The notes beneath the pieces are model-generated. The model was not told the origin of the DNA. It was given only the letters and a program-made list of their open reading frames with translations, and ran no database searches. This document shows, piece by piece, positions 1 to 12,638 of a DNA stretch of 64,000 nt. The position numbers and the translations under genes were made by a program. Source of the stretch: Lichenostomus cassidix (taxonomy: Eukaryota > Chordata > Aves > Passeriformes > Meliphagidae); the NCBI GenBank assembly GCA_008360975.2, contig CM039179.1:50288359-50352358 (forward strand), read 5' to 3'. Numbering within the stretch: the stretch's first letter is position 1; each line of letters starts with the position of its first letter.

Positions 1-2431
1 ATTTTATTTTTAATGTAACTACCAAAGGTACTTGATCACCAAAAGACTGAGGTGCAACATACAAATGTAGGAGTTTGCTCAGAAAATATATATGTATAAA
101 GGAAAATGTTTGTATATTATTAGTTTTATTTTGCCATTTCAAGTAAAGTGTATTTGACTTGAGAAATATTCACAAATAATTGTTACTGAATGGACTGTTT
201 GTTTAATATAGAACAAATGCTCTTTACCACAATTTTCTACACACTACCTTGTCAGATTCATTAGTGGTGACCTAGAATACTTCTGCATGGTTCAAATTAG
301 TTATTTGGACTTTTTGCTGATTCTCAATTGTTGATTCTCTTTTAAGAGTTTTAATAAATGTGCCACAGGGATAAAAGTGCTTACCTCTGGACATTTATCT
401 TCAAGGAATTAAACTGAGACCAGAAGCTCAGTCTTGTTTTAGTGTAATGAGTTCCAGTTGTTGTGTTTTGGTATGTTTTAATAAGATTAATTACCTTTTG
501 CCTGGGCTGATTCTTTTCCCTAATTTCTAACAAAGAATGGACAGTCACTGAATTACCTGAGCAAGAAATAATATCTAGTGTAGGAATATTATCCAGCTGG
601 CAAATAACTAATGTTACTGGTTTACACCAGCCTCCAGGCAGAAATGGAGTCAAACATCTGTCACATTGCAGCAGTTTTCATCTGGCTAATAGGCTGTTGG
701 CACTATATGCCAACTAGTGTAACCACGACTTACTTTAAGGTATTTCAGACCATGTCAAGATGGTTTTCAGAATATAAAGGGTCTTAACCAGGTCTTAGTT
801 GTTGCCCTTCCCCTATTTTCTATCAGTAATGGATGTAATGGAAAACAGTTGAAACTTGGTAGGATTCCCTTCCCTCCTTTCCCTTACAATAGATGTAAGT
901 TCCCTGCCAGAAAATACCTGAATCCATGAATGTCTTCAGTGCTTGAACATTTGGCAGTGGTTGCATTTAACTTCTCTTTAAAGTCAACAAGATTAATTGT
1001 GTCCTAAGTCAAAGCATAAAAGTGATTGCAAATGCAACCCATTTGGTTGCCATCATGCTCTTCTTAAGAATACAGTCAGACAATCTATTGAACAATGGCT
1101 GCCAGCAAAATTGCACTCAGTGACACTGATTCACTCCAGCACCTCGGTTAGATCTTATCCCTCACTCCTCTGTAAATTACTCTTATCCTATGTAGGCTTA
1201 GAGGGTTAACCTTAGAGCTGTACACACAAATGCCACCAGAAACTGCAAATTTCCCTAAGTTGTAGCTTAATTCTGAATCACAGCATGAGCAATTTGCAGC
1301 AGCAGCTGGTCCAGTGTGTCTATGATATTGGATTAATTCCCATCATAAAATGTTCATGGAAATTGTGAAGAAGACTGTGTATAGATCAGACATGTGGGCC
1401 TGGTTTGTTCCTGAGAGTTACTTGGTGAAATTTTTCATTAGGAAGAAAGAAACTAGATTTCACAAACCACTGTTTGCAGTTCAAGCCACATTCTTGCAGG
1501 GTTGAAATAAATTGATTTGGGGCAACAGAATCTGTGAAATTAACACAAATATCCTTCCTTCAAAAGTTTGGATGTGATATATGTCTGTTTTCCTCCAGCA
1601 GCCTTTATATTTTCACACTACTAATGAATGAGTGCTTAATTGCCACCGTGAAGCTGTCTGGGGTTACTTCCCAGCAGAATCTCTTGCCAAGGCCAGCTGG
1701 AATTCTGTTTGCATTCTGCAGCTGATTAGTGGAAGCTGCTAGTGCTAAACATAAATAAATAAGAGCCATACACACCAAAAAAAGTGTGGAGTTCAAGAAG
1801 TTTGTAGTGCTCCCCTGAAGTCAAATAATGTTCTTCAAATTAAAAAAAATTGGCAATGGATCAATGCAATAACTCCTGATATATCTCTAAGAAATAACCA
1901 GGTCTGATCAACCTACCTGTTTACTGAGTGCCACCATTTTCCCCACAGCAAAGCAATTGAAATGGATTTTCTTTGGCATTAAGGAATCAGACTGGAAGTT
2001 TGTTTTCCACCAATCTTTAAGCGACACTTTGGAGTCATATGGATATCTGGGTTCTTTTCTCTTTCCCAGAAACAAAAACTATTCAAACTAATTTCTCCCT
2101 ACAGGGTTGGTTTTCTTGTTCCTTAAATATTGAAAGCTTGAAATTCATTTTGATGTGTCTACAAGATAGTTAGATAAAATCTAGCATTGCATACCTCAAT
2201 TCTCCACTATATTCAGCTCTATTATTTCTCTTGAGTTACATAACCCCTGGATATCCTTGGGCTTTGGTAGAAATCATCTGCTTACTAAGATACTCTGTTA
2301 GGAGTTCAGTAGAAAAATGTGGGAAAAAAATTAAAGGAACAGCTTTGATTTCAAAGAAATAGGTTGCCTTTGTGTCTGAATGTGGCCATTCTGGAGCTAT
2401 TTGACAAGCCTCCTTTCTGGCAAGCAGTGTC

Positions 2432-2434
<3 letters not shown>
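1..2434. other. Unique AT-rich non-coding stretch
   Basis: I see no gene, RNA or recognisable transposon here. Stop codons are frequent in all six frames, and the few short frames (up to 90 codons) show no protein family. The composition is AT-rich with few CpGs, as in avian intergenic or intronic DNA. Confidence 0.6.

Positions 2435-2493
<59 letters not shown>
2435..2493. repeat. (TG)n dinucleotide microsatellite
   Basis: An uninterrupted TG run of about 29 units is visible directly. Such alternating purine-pyrimidine tracts can adopt Z-DNA and are usually length-polymorphic. The CVCV and HTHT frames read through it are artefacts of the repeat. Confidence 0.97.
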
Positions 2494-2494
<1 letters not shown>

Positions 2495-5460
2495 CCTATC
2501 ACAAGCAGAATGTCAGAATGTCTTTCTCATTTTTCCCAAAAAGCAAAATGGTGGTTCATCCCACAAGCTGCTACTTCCTGTGTAGATGTCTAAAAAGTAG
2601 GATTTCAGAAATACTCCTAAAAATGCAGTCCCTGGTTTCCTGGTATCTCAGCTCATTAATCTATTCCTAATTTTATTTGAAATTTTTTCTGGATAGCTTG
2701 ACAGCTTTCCCAGTGGGATAGGAATCCTCATAACTCCTGACCTTTCTCCAGCACAGAACATTCACACCCTGGGACAGACAATGGGAGATGCATCTATATT
2801 TCAGAAGAAGAAAAGCCAGGAGGGATTCTTTGACAAATATTGCAGATTGCCTGACATTGTCACTGCTGGTTCTTCTCTAACAGACTGGTGTCCTGCACTG
2901 CATAACTGTGATATATGGGTGTGTCTCAGTTCAAAGTATCCAAAATGATGTCAAATCTTTGTTATGGCTCTCTACAACAGTATTTTGATTTTTGTAAAAA
3001 AAAACATTTGAAATGAGATTATGTATCATTTTTCTAGGGGTAATGTCTGTTGGGATGGTGCTATTTTTTGAGTCTCTTACTATAAACATACCTCCTCATA
3101 TGTTTATGATCACATTTTACTCTAAAGTAAAACAGAATAAACAATGAATAATGTCAGATGAGACTACTGAATGTGTAAATTTAGCAACTTAAAAATTTGG
3201 GTACTTAAAAAGGTCATCTGGCTTCTTTTTGTGGTTTTGATGCTCCTGGTGGGCTTTTCTTCCACATACATTTGTTAGTAACCTCATCTACAGTTACAGT
3301 GAAAGCGATAGGTGTCTTAGGAGAGTGATTCATCTCAGCCCACGATGTGCGTCTAAAACAGGTTGGATGAATTATCCTATAGTAGTTTCTATCTCTTCAC
3401 GGACTAATGAAGAGATAGGTGGCTCTCAACTTTTGATCTGGAAAAGGCAAATAAAAACTCCAACACTACTGCCAGCAGAAATACTGACAGGAGGATTCAT
3501 ACTGCTTTTGGAAAATCTGTGAGATCCACAAGCTGAAAGAAGTTTAAAATTGTAAATGGAGTCTGGATGACACACTAAGCCTGAGCCCCTGCATTTGAAG
3601 TTGGGAATATAGTGGGAAATACTGATTTATATCCAATTGCTATACCTTGTTGCTTCTCTATGAAAAATTAAGGATGGACTTTTGGGAAAAGTAAAATATT
3701 GAGAACCCATTGTAAGCTTTTTGCTAGAAATAAATGGGATATTGGGGAGATCTTCACTTGTTATACTAGTAAATGGTCTATAAGTCACTTAGGTCTTACT
3801 GGGACTTCTGCCAGTACAATACATCATTCTTTTTAATTAAAATGCTAGTTCTACCCAAAAGCACTAAAACCCATCAAAAATTTCAAAAAAATCTTGTCCT
3901 TGTTAATGTGAAATGTTACTTTGTCTGAATCAGGAACATGATTTTGTCCATGGTATTATCCCCGAAAGAGAAAAAGTAAAGCATTACTGTACAAGTGTAT
4001 TTATATATATTAATATATGATTTTTCATTCTGAATTTAGGAGAAGTATACAATCATATTTAAGCACAGAATCTTCCATTTTATGACTGAGTTATGCAATG
4101 GTTCTTTCCATAAGCTCACTCCTTAAACAAATAATTTATAAAGAACTGTGTCTTGGGAACTGTGTTCTGATTAGTTTGTTTAGACACAACAGTTTTCATA
4201 ACTGTCACTGTACATTGAGTTTCTTATATTTGCTTTGGACAGCAAACTGCCAACTACCTGCAAACGCTAGCAACTTCTTACAATTTGTTTTGGCAAAAGG
4301 TCACCATGCAGAAAATTTTCTGTAAGATGTGGCAAGTCAGATTTCATACACACTATCCTCACTGGAACTGAGGCTCGAGATTGTTGTTTCTATAATACTC
4401 ATCAAAGCCAGAGAAACAGAGAGGGAAATGCTGCTCAGGTTGCTCTACTCTTTCACTATTAAAGTTTACTGCACTGTGTAATTTCTGATCATGTTAAAGT
4501 CTTTTGTAGCTCCTACAGTTAAATTAGGTTTGATCATAGGAAGAGACCATTAAGTTAGATTTTAATCTCCATTACATTCAGAACAATTCCACCAAATACA
4601 GTCAATTTATTTACTTTTATGCAAATGAGTTCAGATATTTACCATTTGATTTTATTTTTGGAAGGACAATTTAGCAGTTCACACTGACACTCCATAGCCC
4701 TTCTTTTATCTGTGCATCACTGCCAAAGTAAGTGTTGTTTTTCGTTCTCTGTTGTTATGGCAGCATATTTTTCAAGATATCATATTAATCTGTCTCCTAC
4801 AGATTCTGTTTTTTCCTATAAAAAGCCTTATAGATAGATATATGTCCAGTTTGAGGTATATAATGTAAAAGCATCCAGATGCTGATACTGACATTTCCTA
4901 ATTTTCTTGTTCTTCTTTTAAGTTTTGTTCCCCAATACCTTTACAGTCAATTTTTGAGTCAGAGTTCTGGATGAGCCAAAGTGCTCCATCCACACAAAGC
5001 CATGAAAGTACATTTGGCAGTCTTACCCCCAATATAACAGTGTTACTTGCTGACATAAAGGTGGATTTAGGGGAGATTTTATATCTTCAGTGAATGCTTT
5101 TCTATGCACAGAGTCAGAAAAAGACACCAGGAGCCTTATGTGAGTCCAAAGTACACTGTAATCTGTGAAACAGGACTTCCCTGGCAATATGTAAAATTAT
5201 GTTAGCTTACAACAAAATTATGAACAACTTATACCCAAGAGCAACAAGGCCCTGAGGTTGGTTGCTTCACAAGGAATCAAAGTATCCTCCATATGCACAT
5301 ATTTTAAGGAAGTGCATTGATTAGATTATTACTCTGCCACTGACACTGCAGATATTCATAATCATGAGTTACTTAATGTATAAATGGCAAACTGCCATTA
5401 ATGGCAACATTTACAAACATGTTTTGTTTGGGTTTTTTTATGTATGTCTCTCTATTTCAG
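2494..5460. other. Unique non-coding stretch
   Basis: I find no supported gene or transposon. The only structured item is a perfect short hairpin at 3389-3418. A canonical octamer motif (ATGCAAAT) occurs near 4619, but this motif recurs by chance through the window. Confidence 0.55.
3389..3418. repeat. Perfect 11-bp inverted repeat (hairpin)
   Basis: The left arm CTATCTCTTCA (3389-3399) is the exact reverse complement of TGAAGAGATAG (3408-3418), with an 8-base spacer. In RNA, two G-U pairs would extend the stem to 13. It is too short for a canonical pre-miRNA. It could be a protein-binding palindrome or chance. Confidence 0.8.
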
Positions 5461-5834
5461 TTGCTGAACCATTTGCAACACCAAAGAAAAGCAGAAAACT
5501 GGAAGGACATTCCCACCCACAGCAATCTCAGACCTCCTGGTTAGGGCTCTTTCTGGGAAATGTGAGTGATACAACTTTGAACTGTGCTTGTTAAATGTTA
5601 ATCAAGTTATGCTTTTGTTTTTGTGTAACAGACTCATATTCCTACACCCATTCACAGATGCCTGTTCCCAGTCCCCATCAGAATTTCTTTCCCTTCAAAC
5701 AAAGCCAGCAGACTCAGCATTTCATTCAACTGTGGAAGCAAAATACTCTTGAAGGAGTCATGGGACAGGGAAAAGAATTAGGTGGAGAGGAAGGAGGAGG
5801 ACTCCTGAGGTGTTTTGGCTGACGATAAAATAAA
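5461..5834 (+). other. Weak candidate: two exon-like segments with a poly(A) signal
   Basis: A pyrimidine-rich tract ending TCTATTTCAG precedes 5461, and a good 5' splice site (AAAT|GTGAGT) follows 5561. A second acceptor, TTTTTGTGTAACAG, ends at 5631, so the putative intron is only 70 bp. If spliced, the frame that is open through the first segment (reading AEPFATPKKSRKLEG) continues for 49 codons to a TAG at 5779. AATAAA lies at 5829-5834. I recognise no protein family and no upstream exon, and the intron would be near the minimum length for vertebrates. Each signal alone is common by chance, so this is a lead, not a gene call. Confidence 0.13.
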
Positions 5835-8070
5835 TGTTTCCGTAAGTAGCAGGTCCACCTCAAGACATTTTGTCACTTCTCCAGCTTCCCGTTCTTTTCC
5901 TTGTCCAGTCAGGTTTCAATCTACTACTTAGGCCAACAGACAAATTGTTCGTGTGACAGTTCTCTCACAAAGAAAGAAATCCTTTAGGGAGAAGGTGAAA
6001 AGAATGTATTTTTCTTGATTTCTTTGAAACTGATTGCCAGTTGTGCTTGCAAGGCAAAGTAACCATCCTGGCATCATTATTCTGAACCTACTCAAAGTGA
6101 AGCAGTGAGTGATTTAAGACTGTTGCTTCCCTGGTGAATCCTGTAGTCACTCGACTGTAAGGGGAAATAGAACATGCTACCAGTTGTATCCAGAAAGAAA
6201 GGTGTGTTGTCCTTTATTCTTTGAAAGAAAAGACAGTGACACTGCTTTTCTGAAGTAAGTTCTGTTTCTTGATTTCCAGTGAACATAAATGAGATCCCTG
6301 GTGAACATAAATATTTTTCTGGAGGTCTATATGGTACACGTATGCTGCCATAGTCATGTTGATATTATTATTCTGAGTTGGAATTCAAGGACCTGACTGT
6401 TAACATTAAATGACTTGCTCATGGATAGCTACTATACTAGAAAAGCAAGAATGCAGGTTGGAAGTAATTGTCTTCCTTGTCTGTTCTTCTAGTCAGTGCA
6501 TTCCAGAGTGAAATATCAAAGTAAACCTCAGAAGTCAAATCCCGCAAATAGTGGTGGGTGTTATGGCTGTGCTGGAAGAGCAACAGAGACAGAACAAACA
6601 CAGGCTTCTGTGAAAGTTGAGAGTGAAGGCTGTATTCCAGACTCATTGCATCATTTTGTTTCTTTCATTTGTTTATTACTTTATGTTTCCATGTCCTTCA
6701 GAGGAGCATATTTTATTGGCTAAGTGTTAAGAGTCAGAACAGTGCGTTCAGTTTTCTTGCAGACTTGCTCTTTAGGGAAGCCACTAACTGTTTTCCACAT
6801 GCCTCTCATAAGGATGGGTTACTAGTACTTATTTATAGCAACAGACAACTAAGCTAAGCTGCAAGTATGTTGATATTCTTGACTAAATGGTGCTGCACAA
6901 AATGGAAATTATTTTTGTTTCTCTTTTCTTCATCATGACACCTTTTGGCTCCAATTTTACCCCATTATGCTCTTCCGTCTCTCCTTACAATGGTGCTGTA
7001 TTGTTCTCCTTGCTCCCTCCAATCACCTCATCTTTCCTTCCACATTAAGAAACCTTTCTCAGTAACAGTTCTGGCATTTGGGCATAAGGAGCATGCCCCA
7101 CTCAGAAACACAAAAATATTATATCACTATAAAATGTGGTTGTCTTCAGCTCATCTCTGGTTGTCATTTGCAATAGTTCAATAGAATATTCAGAAGAATA
7201 GCTGACAATGGGTCCCATTCCTTTCACATGTGTCAGACTTATACCATTGCCTCCAACAGCATTCAGCTGGTTCTAAATGACTAGTAAAAGAATAAATATA
7301 GCTGAGATGTTTTTAAGCATCCATAGCAGATCAAGTGTGTGCCACATCAGTGGACTGTACGTTTTTGTCATTACCAGCCAAAACAGCAATGCCTCTGTGG
7401 AACTCTACAGCCTCCAAAAGCCTAGACAGAGCATATAAGCAGTAAAGATAAAACAGTGAAGGTATTAATTTATTTTGATTTATCAAAATTGAGTGAAGAG
7501 AATTTGCCAATTTCAGGGCATGCTGTAAGACCCTACCTACGAGCAAAGCATTTCCATTTTCACTAATATGGGTGCTGCTAATGCAACATATTTCCTGTAA
7601 CTTCTTTTCATGGAGAATAACTTAGAAGCATGGGGGAGCAAGAAAAAATCCTGGTGTTACTTTATAATTTTCCTGGTATAGAGGCATTAACTCAAGCAGG
7701 AATAGTGAGTCAGATAAGAGGATTCTTGCTAGGTTTGCATCAAATTATTTCCAACAGCATTTGCTATTTACATAACACTAGTGAAATGTTTTTAGATGCT
7801 CTGTCCAACTAAATTTGTCACAGTTATCTCAGTGAAATCACTTTTCTTTCCAAAGAAATTTCCTAAAGGTTTTCCAATTCTTAGAGCTAGAAGTAAAGAA
7901 TTATAAAACTACTAATTATTAAAAGTAAAAAGAGGCAACCTAAGAAATTAGAATTTAACTAATTTCTTTAATTAAAATATTCAAAGTCACCCTCTATTTT
8001 TTAATGAGACTCCTCCTTGAAACAGTGATAATCAATGTGGACTTGGGCTAGAGACCTCACACTTAAATAA
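5835..8070. other. Unique non-coding stretch
   Basis: I see nothing recognisable here. Short frames on both strands overlap one another without splice or codon support. The sequence is AT-rich with no long simple repeat. Confidence 0.55.
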
Positions 8071-8099
8071 TTTATGGAATTTTTAAAGACATTATTGCC

Positions 8100-8420
8100 A
8101 TGACAGAGAAGAGAAATTCAATGCATGTACTATACTTAGATTTTAAAAAAACAACTGACAAGTTTCTATACCAGAGATAAATTACTTAGGAACAGTTATG
8201 GAATGAAAAGTATTATATGGTGATGGACAAAACACTGGTATGTTAGCAGAACAAAAAAATGATACCTTAATAGAGATATTTCATGCTATTAAAGAAGAAG
8301 AAAGTAGGTTAAAGATACAAACCAGGAACAAATTTGAAGGCTACTCTTCACCTGGGTGGTGTGCATGACTACAAAAGGGAAACCAAACACTGAATGAATC
8401 CATTTTCGTGCTTACTCCAC
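8100..8420 (+). mobile_element. Possible very old LINE reverse-transcriptase relic
   Basis: Near 8130 one plus-strand frame reads roughly LDFKKTTDKFLYQ. This resembles the LDFSKAFDTV block of CR1/L2-type reverse transcriptases, and the following bases vaguely follow the same domain. Stops and frame changes are many. Similarity is limited to a few residues, so chance cannot be excluded. Confidence 0.25.
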
Positions 8421-10880
8421 TTTGCACAAGGCAGGAAGTGTATAGACCTGTCAAGGATGGTCACACAGATGGAATTTAGATCTGTTGTGCCTGCACTACT
8501 CTACCAAGCTAGCACTTATGATGAGAGATAAACAGTTATTTTAACAAAGACAAACTCTTCTAAGCTGTCAGTAATTTTAATGTCAGACAAACAATGACTA
8601 ACAGAGTGTGCTTCCCCAGCTACCCCTATGTACCACAGAGCAATGATAAACATCAGTGCTCTTCCCAGGAGCAGGGAACAAGGAAGAAAAAGTGGGTCTG
8701 AGTCAAAGAAAAGCTGAGCCACGAAAGCCACAAGGCAAGCAGTGTGTCTGCAGGCAAATAGAAATGCAAACTCTGCATGTTATTGGTGCATGGAGCAGGG
8801 GGAGACAGTTTCATAGCATGGCTCAAAGACTGCCTGACTCCCTCCCTCCAAATGTGGCTCTGCAAAGCTCTTCCACTTGATTTTGTGCAGGGTTCACTTC
8901 TGTATACTGTGCGTGGCAAGTATTTTCCTGTAAGATGTAAGAAAACTCTTGCAGCCAAGCATAAAGAAAAAAATATATTGTGTATTAGGAGTAAATGTGA
9001 ACCATCATGGTATTACACCAGTGCTCCACCAATAAGAAAAATTGCATTAACCTGGCAGCACAAAGTGAATGGTTGTATAGAGACAGTGATGTGGGAAGAG
9101 CAAGGAGCAGCTTTGAGTTCAAGAAATAGAAAGAAGAAATGTCTGTTTGTGGAGGAAAAAATACTGAGGGAAAAAGACAGTAAGGCAAATGTGTTAGTCT
9201 GGATTAGGCTGCATGATCTTATGTCCTTATTAACCCCTGGGTGGTTGGGATTCTGAAAGTATGCAAATAGAACCATTCTTGGAGTACTGTGAACAAATAA
9301 GCAGGATAATTATTATTAAAAATTGTAGTCTCAAAGCTTACTCCATTTTTTATTAAATAAAAAGTTATACTGATGTAACATTAAGAATGAGATTTTAACT
9401 GAAATATTTAAACCAAAGGTTTCTTCAGAAACCCTCAAACTATCCTCATGAGTATATGCATAACAATAGGCTCTTTCATTATGTACAAAATTTTTGCATC
9501 ACTCATGGAATAATAATTATTTTCTACTGTAGCTTCACCCAGCCTACCTGGAGTTTCACAACATTGCAGCAGAAAGTTGTTTTCTGAATAGGCAGCTCCT
9601 CAAACAGACAGTGATGTACCAGATGCTAAGAGGATACACAGAAACATGAGGGAGGGCTTAAGCCAGTATATAGGAGAGAAACCAGATGTGTGAGAAACAT
9701 TATACAGGCACTGTCAAAAATGAGGGAAGAAATAGCCTGAAGAAGCAGATGGGTGGACATGGTGACAATAATATCAAACAACAAAATAGACAACAAAGTG
9801 CCAGGGAGGGAAGGCGGGGCAGGGGGAAGAAGGAAGGGAAAATTCCTGATGTTTGGAGGGAAGAGCAGGTAAATATGAAAAAATTTGAAAATAAAATGAG
9901 GATTCATGGGTTTCTCTAAGATGTGTGTGTGCAAAGACGCACAGCAAAGATAGCATCAGTAGTAATAATTGTTATAGCTCTGAATTTATCAGGGTATCAA
10001 ACAGGTTACTGACAGTGGTGTACAACTGCAACTAGCATTAGAGATGGCTCCAAAATGAAAGGTACAAATACTCAGATCTTTTTAGGTGCCCCTTAGAAAT
10101 TTCTTAAAGAGTTATAAAATACATTGGTACAATCTTAATTGATCTACAGCATTTTTAAACAGACATAAAAGCATCCATGCACAAAGCTGTACTGATTTGA
10201 TTGATATTATACAAACATTAACGGTATCTTTAACATTTAGTTCGCATTATGTAAAACTCTTGTACAGATAACCATAGTTAAGCTGATTTGTGGCTGTTAC
10301 TAGTTGGCAATATCTGCATTCAGTTTTCAGTGGACTCTCCACTTAAAACACCAAACTTTTGAATTGATTTTTAATGGTATTTTCCCTCAAAAATCTCAAC
10401 AATCACTGAGAGAAAGAAAATGGATACCAGCCTAGAACAGCTTCATTGATACAATGGACTTGATCTCTGTTTGATAAATGTTGATACTCAGGCAATGTGA
10501 GTGCTTCAATAGCTTTTTCTATGGTTCTTTGCATTTCATTTACATTAATTAAAATAATTGACTAAGTACAGAGTATATTAGAATCCAATCTACTATATCT
10601 TTGGAAGGCATATCATCTTTGGGTAGTATTAGAAAAGGGATATGCCTAAAGTCAAATCACTTGTTTACAGCAGGTTGGGCTGCATGGAAAATGTCAAAAT
10701 GAACACAAAATAGGCAACAAAATGGAGGAAAAAAAGGAGTAAGACTAAACAAATGTTAAAAGGTTCCTGTAATAATTTTCAACAGAGTGACTTCTGAGTT
10801 ACATTTTTGTGAAAGAAGAAATCAGGACAAAGCTAGGATAAATTGACTAATAAGAGCAAGACATCACTGAAAGAAACAAT
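8421..10880. other. Unique non-coding stretch
   Basis: The plus strand has a 159-codon open frame at 8777-9256. It shows no recognisable domain, and reverse-strand frames overlap it, so I treat it as chance. A purine-rich patch lies around 9780-9870. I recognise no transposon. Confidence 0.5.
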
Positions 10881-10889
10881 AAGGCCTCA

Positions 10890-11260
10890 AAAAGACAGTG
10901 AAAGTAATTTATTGACAGCCTAGGTAAGCATTGCTAAAAATTTTAATGAATTCTGAGCCTCAGTGTTCACAAAGGAGGATTGGGAACAGATGCCAGAAAC
11001 AGACATAAATTTAACAGCAGAGGTGGAAAGCATACTGAAGAAACTCAAGATCGTGCCAGAAGAGGTGACCTAGAAATTAGAACATTTAAAGACTGACAAA
11101 ACTAAAGGACCAGAAGGTACACGTTTGATGAAGCGTCCCAAAAGAGATAGGCAAACCTTTAGCAAGTTTATTTACAATCCCTTTGGAATTGAAAAGGGCA
11201 AAGTAGCACATATTTAAGAAGTGATCTAGCTAAAATCTAGAAAGCTTGACTTGTAAGATA
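10890..11260 (+). mobile_element. Old CR1/L2-like LINE ORF2 fragment
   Basis: Around 10958-11120 the translation resembles the linker between endonuclease and reverse transcriptase in CR1-type LINEs. ASVFTKEDWEQMPE is followed by a leucine-rich segment, then DKTKGPEG, which corresponds to the usual DKSPGPDG block. In-frame stops and diverged residues show it is long dead. It may belong to the same insertion as the 3' terminus at 11640-11750, with the interval decayed or deleted. Assignment to CR1 rather than L2 is uncertain. Confidence 0.55.
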
Positions 11261-11639
11261 AAAGGTGAACCAAATACTTTAAAAGGTAAAGACATCAATT
11301 AATTACATGGATTTTTGAAAGCTGTACAAGGCCACGTGTGTGAATTTCAGAATCACTCAGAAGTGCATTTCTGTCTTAAAACCGTATGAGTCATTGTTTA
11401 TCTACTAATACTTTTAAGTTCTGTGTTTCTTGCATTTGGTGCTCTTTCTCTGTTAATGAGCTCTATAAAATGACAGGTGATCACTAGTAATGCAGGTAAA
11501 TAACTACATTCATGGCAAAGACGAGAGGCAACAGATTCATGTTTCATTAGGAGAGGTTTCATCTTGATACAATAAAGAAATTTTTTATGGTAGGAAGAAT
11601 TAGTCACCAGAAGCGAAGTCCTCACTCCTGGAAGTGCAA

Positions 11640-11752
11640 TTACACAGGATGCTAAGCATTTTCATCTAGGCACCCTTTCCCATGACAGGTTGAACCAAAT
11701 GATATTTCAAGGTTCCTTCAAACTTGGTGTTTCTGTAATTCTATTCTACCAT
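11640..11752 (+). mobile_element. Decayed CR1 3' end
   Basis: The segment contains the typical CR1 terminal pattern: a GACAGGTTGAACCAAATGAT block, then CAAGGTTCCTTCAAACTTGG, then TTTCTGTAATTCTATTCTA. Order and spacing match the avian CR1 3' untranslated end in plus orientation. It is more diverged than the adjacent copy starting near 11757, so it is probably older. Confidence 0.7.
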
Positions 11753-11756
11753 GGAT

Positions 11757-12638
11757 TGGTTCATTTGCGAGATTCATAGGAGCTGTTGACTCCCTTGAAG
11801 GCACAGAAGCCCTGCAGAGAGACATCAACAAATCAGAGGACTGGGCAATCACCAGCAACATGAAATTCAACAAGGGAAAGTGCTAGATTCTTAACCCAGG
11901 ATGGAACCCTGGATGTAGAGACTGGGGAATGAGATGCTGGAAAGCAGCGCAGCAGAAAGGGACCTGGGGGTCCTTCTTGACAGAAAGCTGAACATGAATC
12001 AGCAGTGCCCTGGCAGCCAGGAGGGCTGGGGGGGTGAGGGCATCAGGCACAGCATTGCCAGCCAGGCAAGGGAGGGGATTGTCCTGCTCTGCTCTGTGCT
12101 GGGGTCGCTCACCTTGAATATTGTGTGCAGGTTTCATCACCACAATACAAGACATTAAGTTATCAGAGTGTCCAAAGAATGGCCATGAGGATGGTGAAGG
12201 GCTTTGAGGGGAAGCTGTATGAGGAGTGAATAAGGTTACTTGATCTGTTCAGTGTGGAGAAGAAGAGACTGAGGAGAGACCTCACTGCAGTTGCAATTTC
12301 CTCATGAGGGGAAGAGGAGGGGCAGACATTGATCATCTCTTCTCTGTGGTGCCCAGTGTCAGGACCTGAGGAAATGGCCTGAAGTTGTGTCAGGGGAGAT
12401 TTAGCTTGGATATTAGGAAGAAGTTCTTCACCCAGAGGGTGTTTGGGCACTGGAACAGGCTCCCCAGGGAAGTGGTCACAGCACCAAGCCTCACAGAGTT
12501 CAAGAAGGGTTTGGACAATGCCCTCAGGCACTTGGTGTGACTCTTGAGAGTGATCCTGTGTAGGGCAAGGAGTTGGACTCGGTCTTTGTGGATCACTTCC
12601 AACTCAGCATAATCTATGACTCTGTGATTATGTGATTT
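11757..12638 (+). mobile_element. CR1 LINE, 5'-truncated
   Basis: About 880 bp of CR1 in plus orientation. It begins at the reverse-transcriptase catalytic region and runs through the C-terminal part to the 3' end (AACTCAGCATAATCTATGAC, then TCTGTGATTATGTGATT). Hallmarks in order are GGAGCTGTTGACTCCCTTGA, CAGCAGTGCCCTGGCAGCCA, GAAGAAGAGACTGAGGAGAG and CACCCAGAGGGTGTTTGGGC. At 11764-11775 the expected FADD motif reads FARF, so the copy is inactive. It is GC-richer than its surroundings, as CR1 usually is in birds. It sits directly against an older CR1 3' end. Confidence 0.95.

Noticed and set aside
8777..9256. 159-codon plus-strand frame
   Set aside because: No recognisable domain, ordinary AT-rich composition and overlapping open frames on the other strand. 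It lies within chance expectation for 64 kb.
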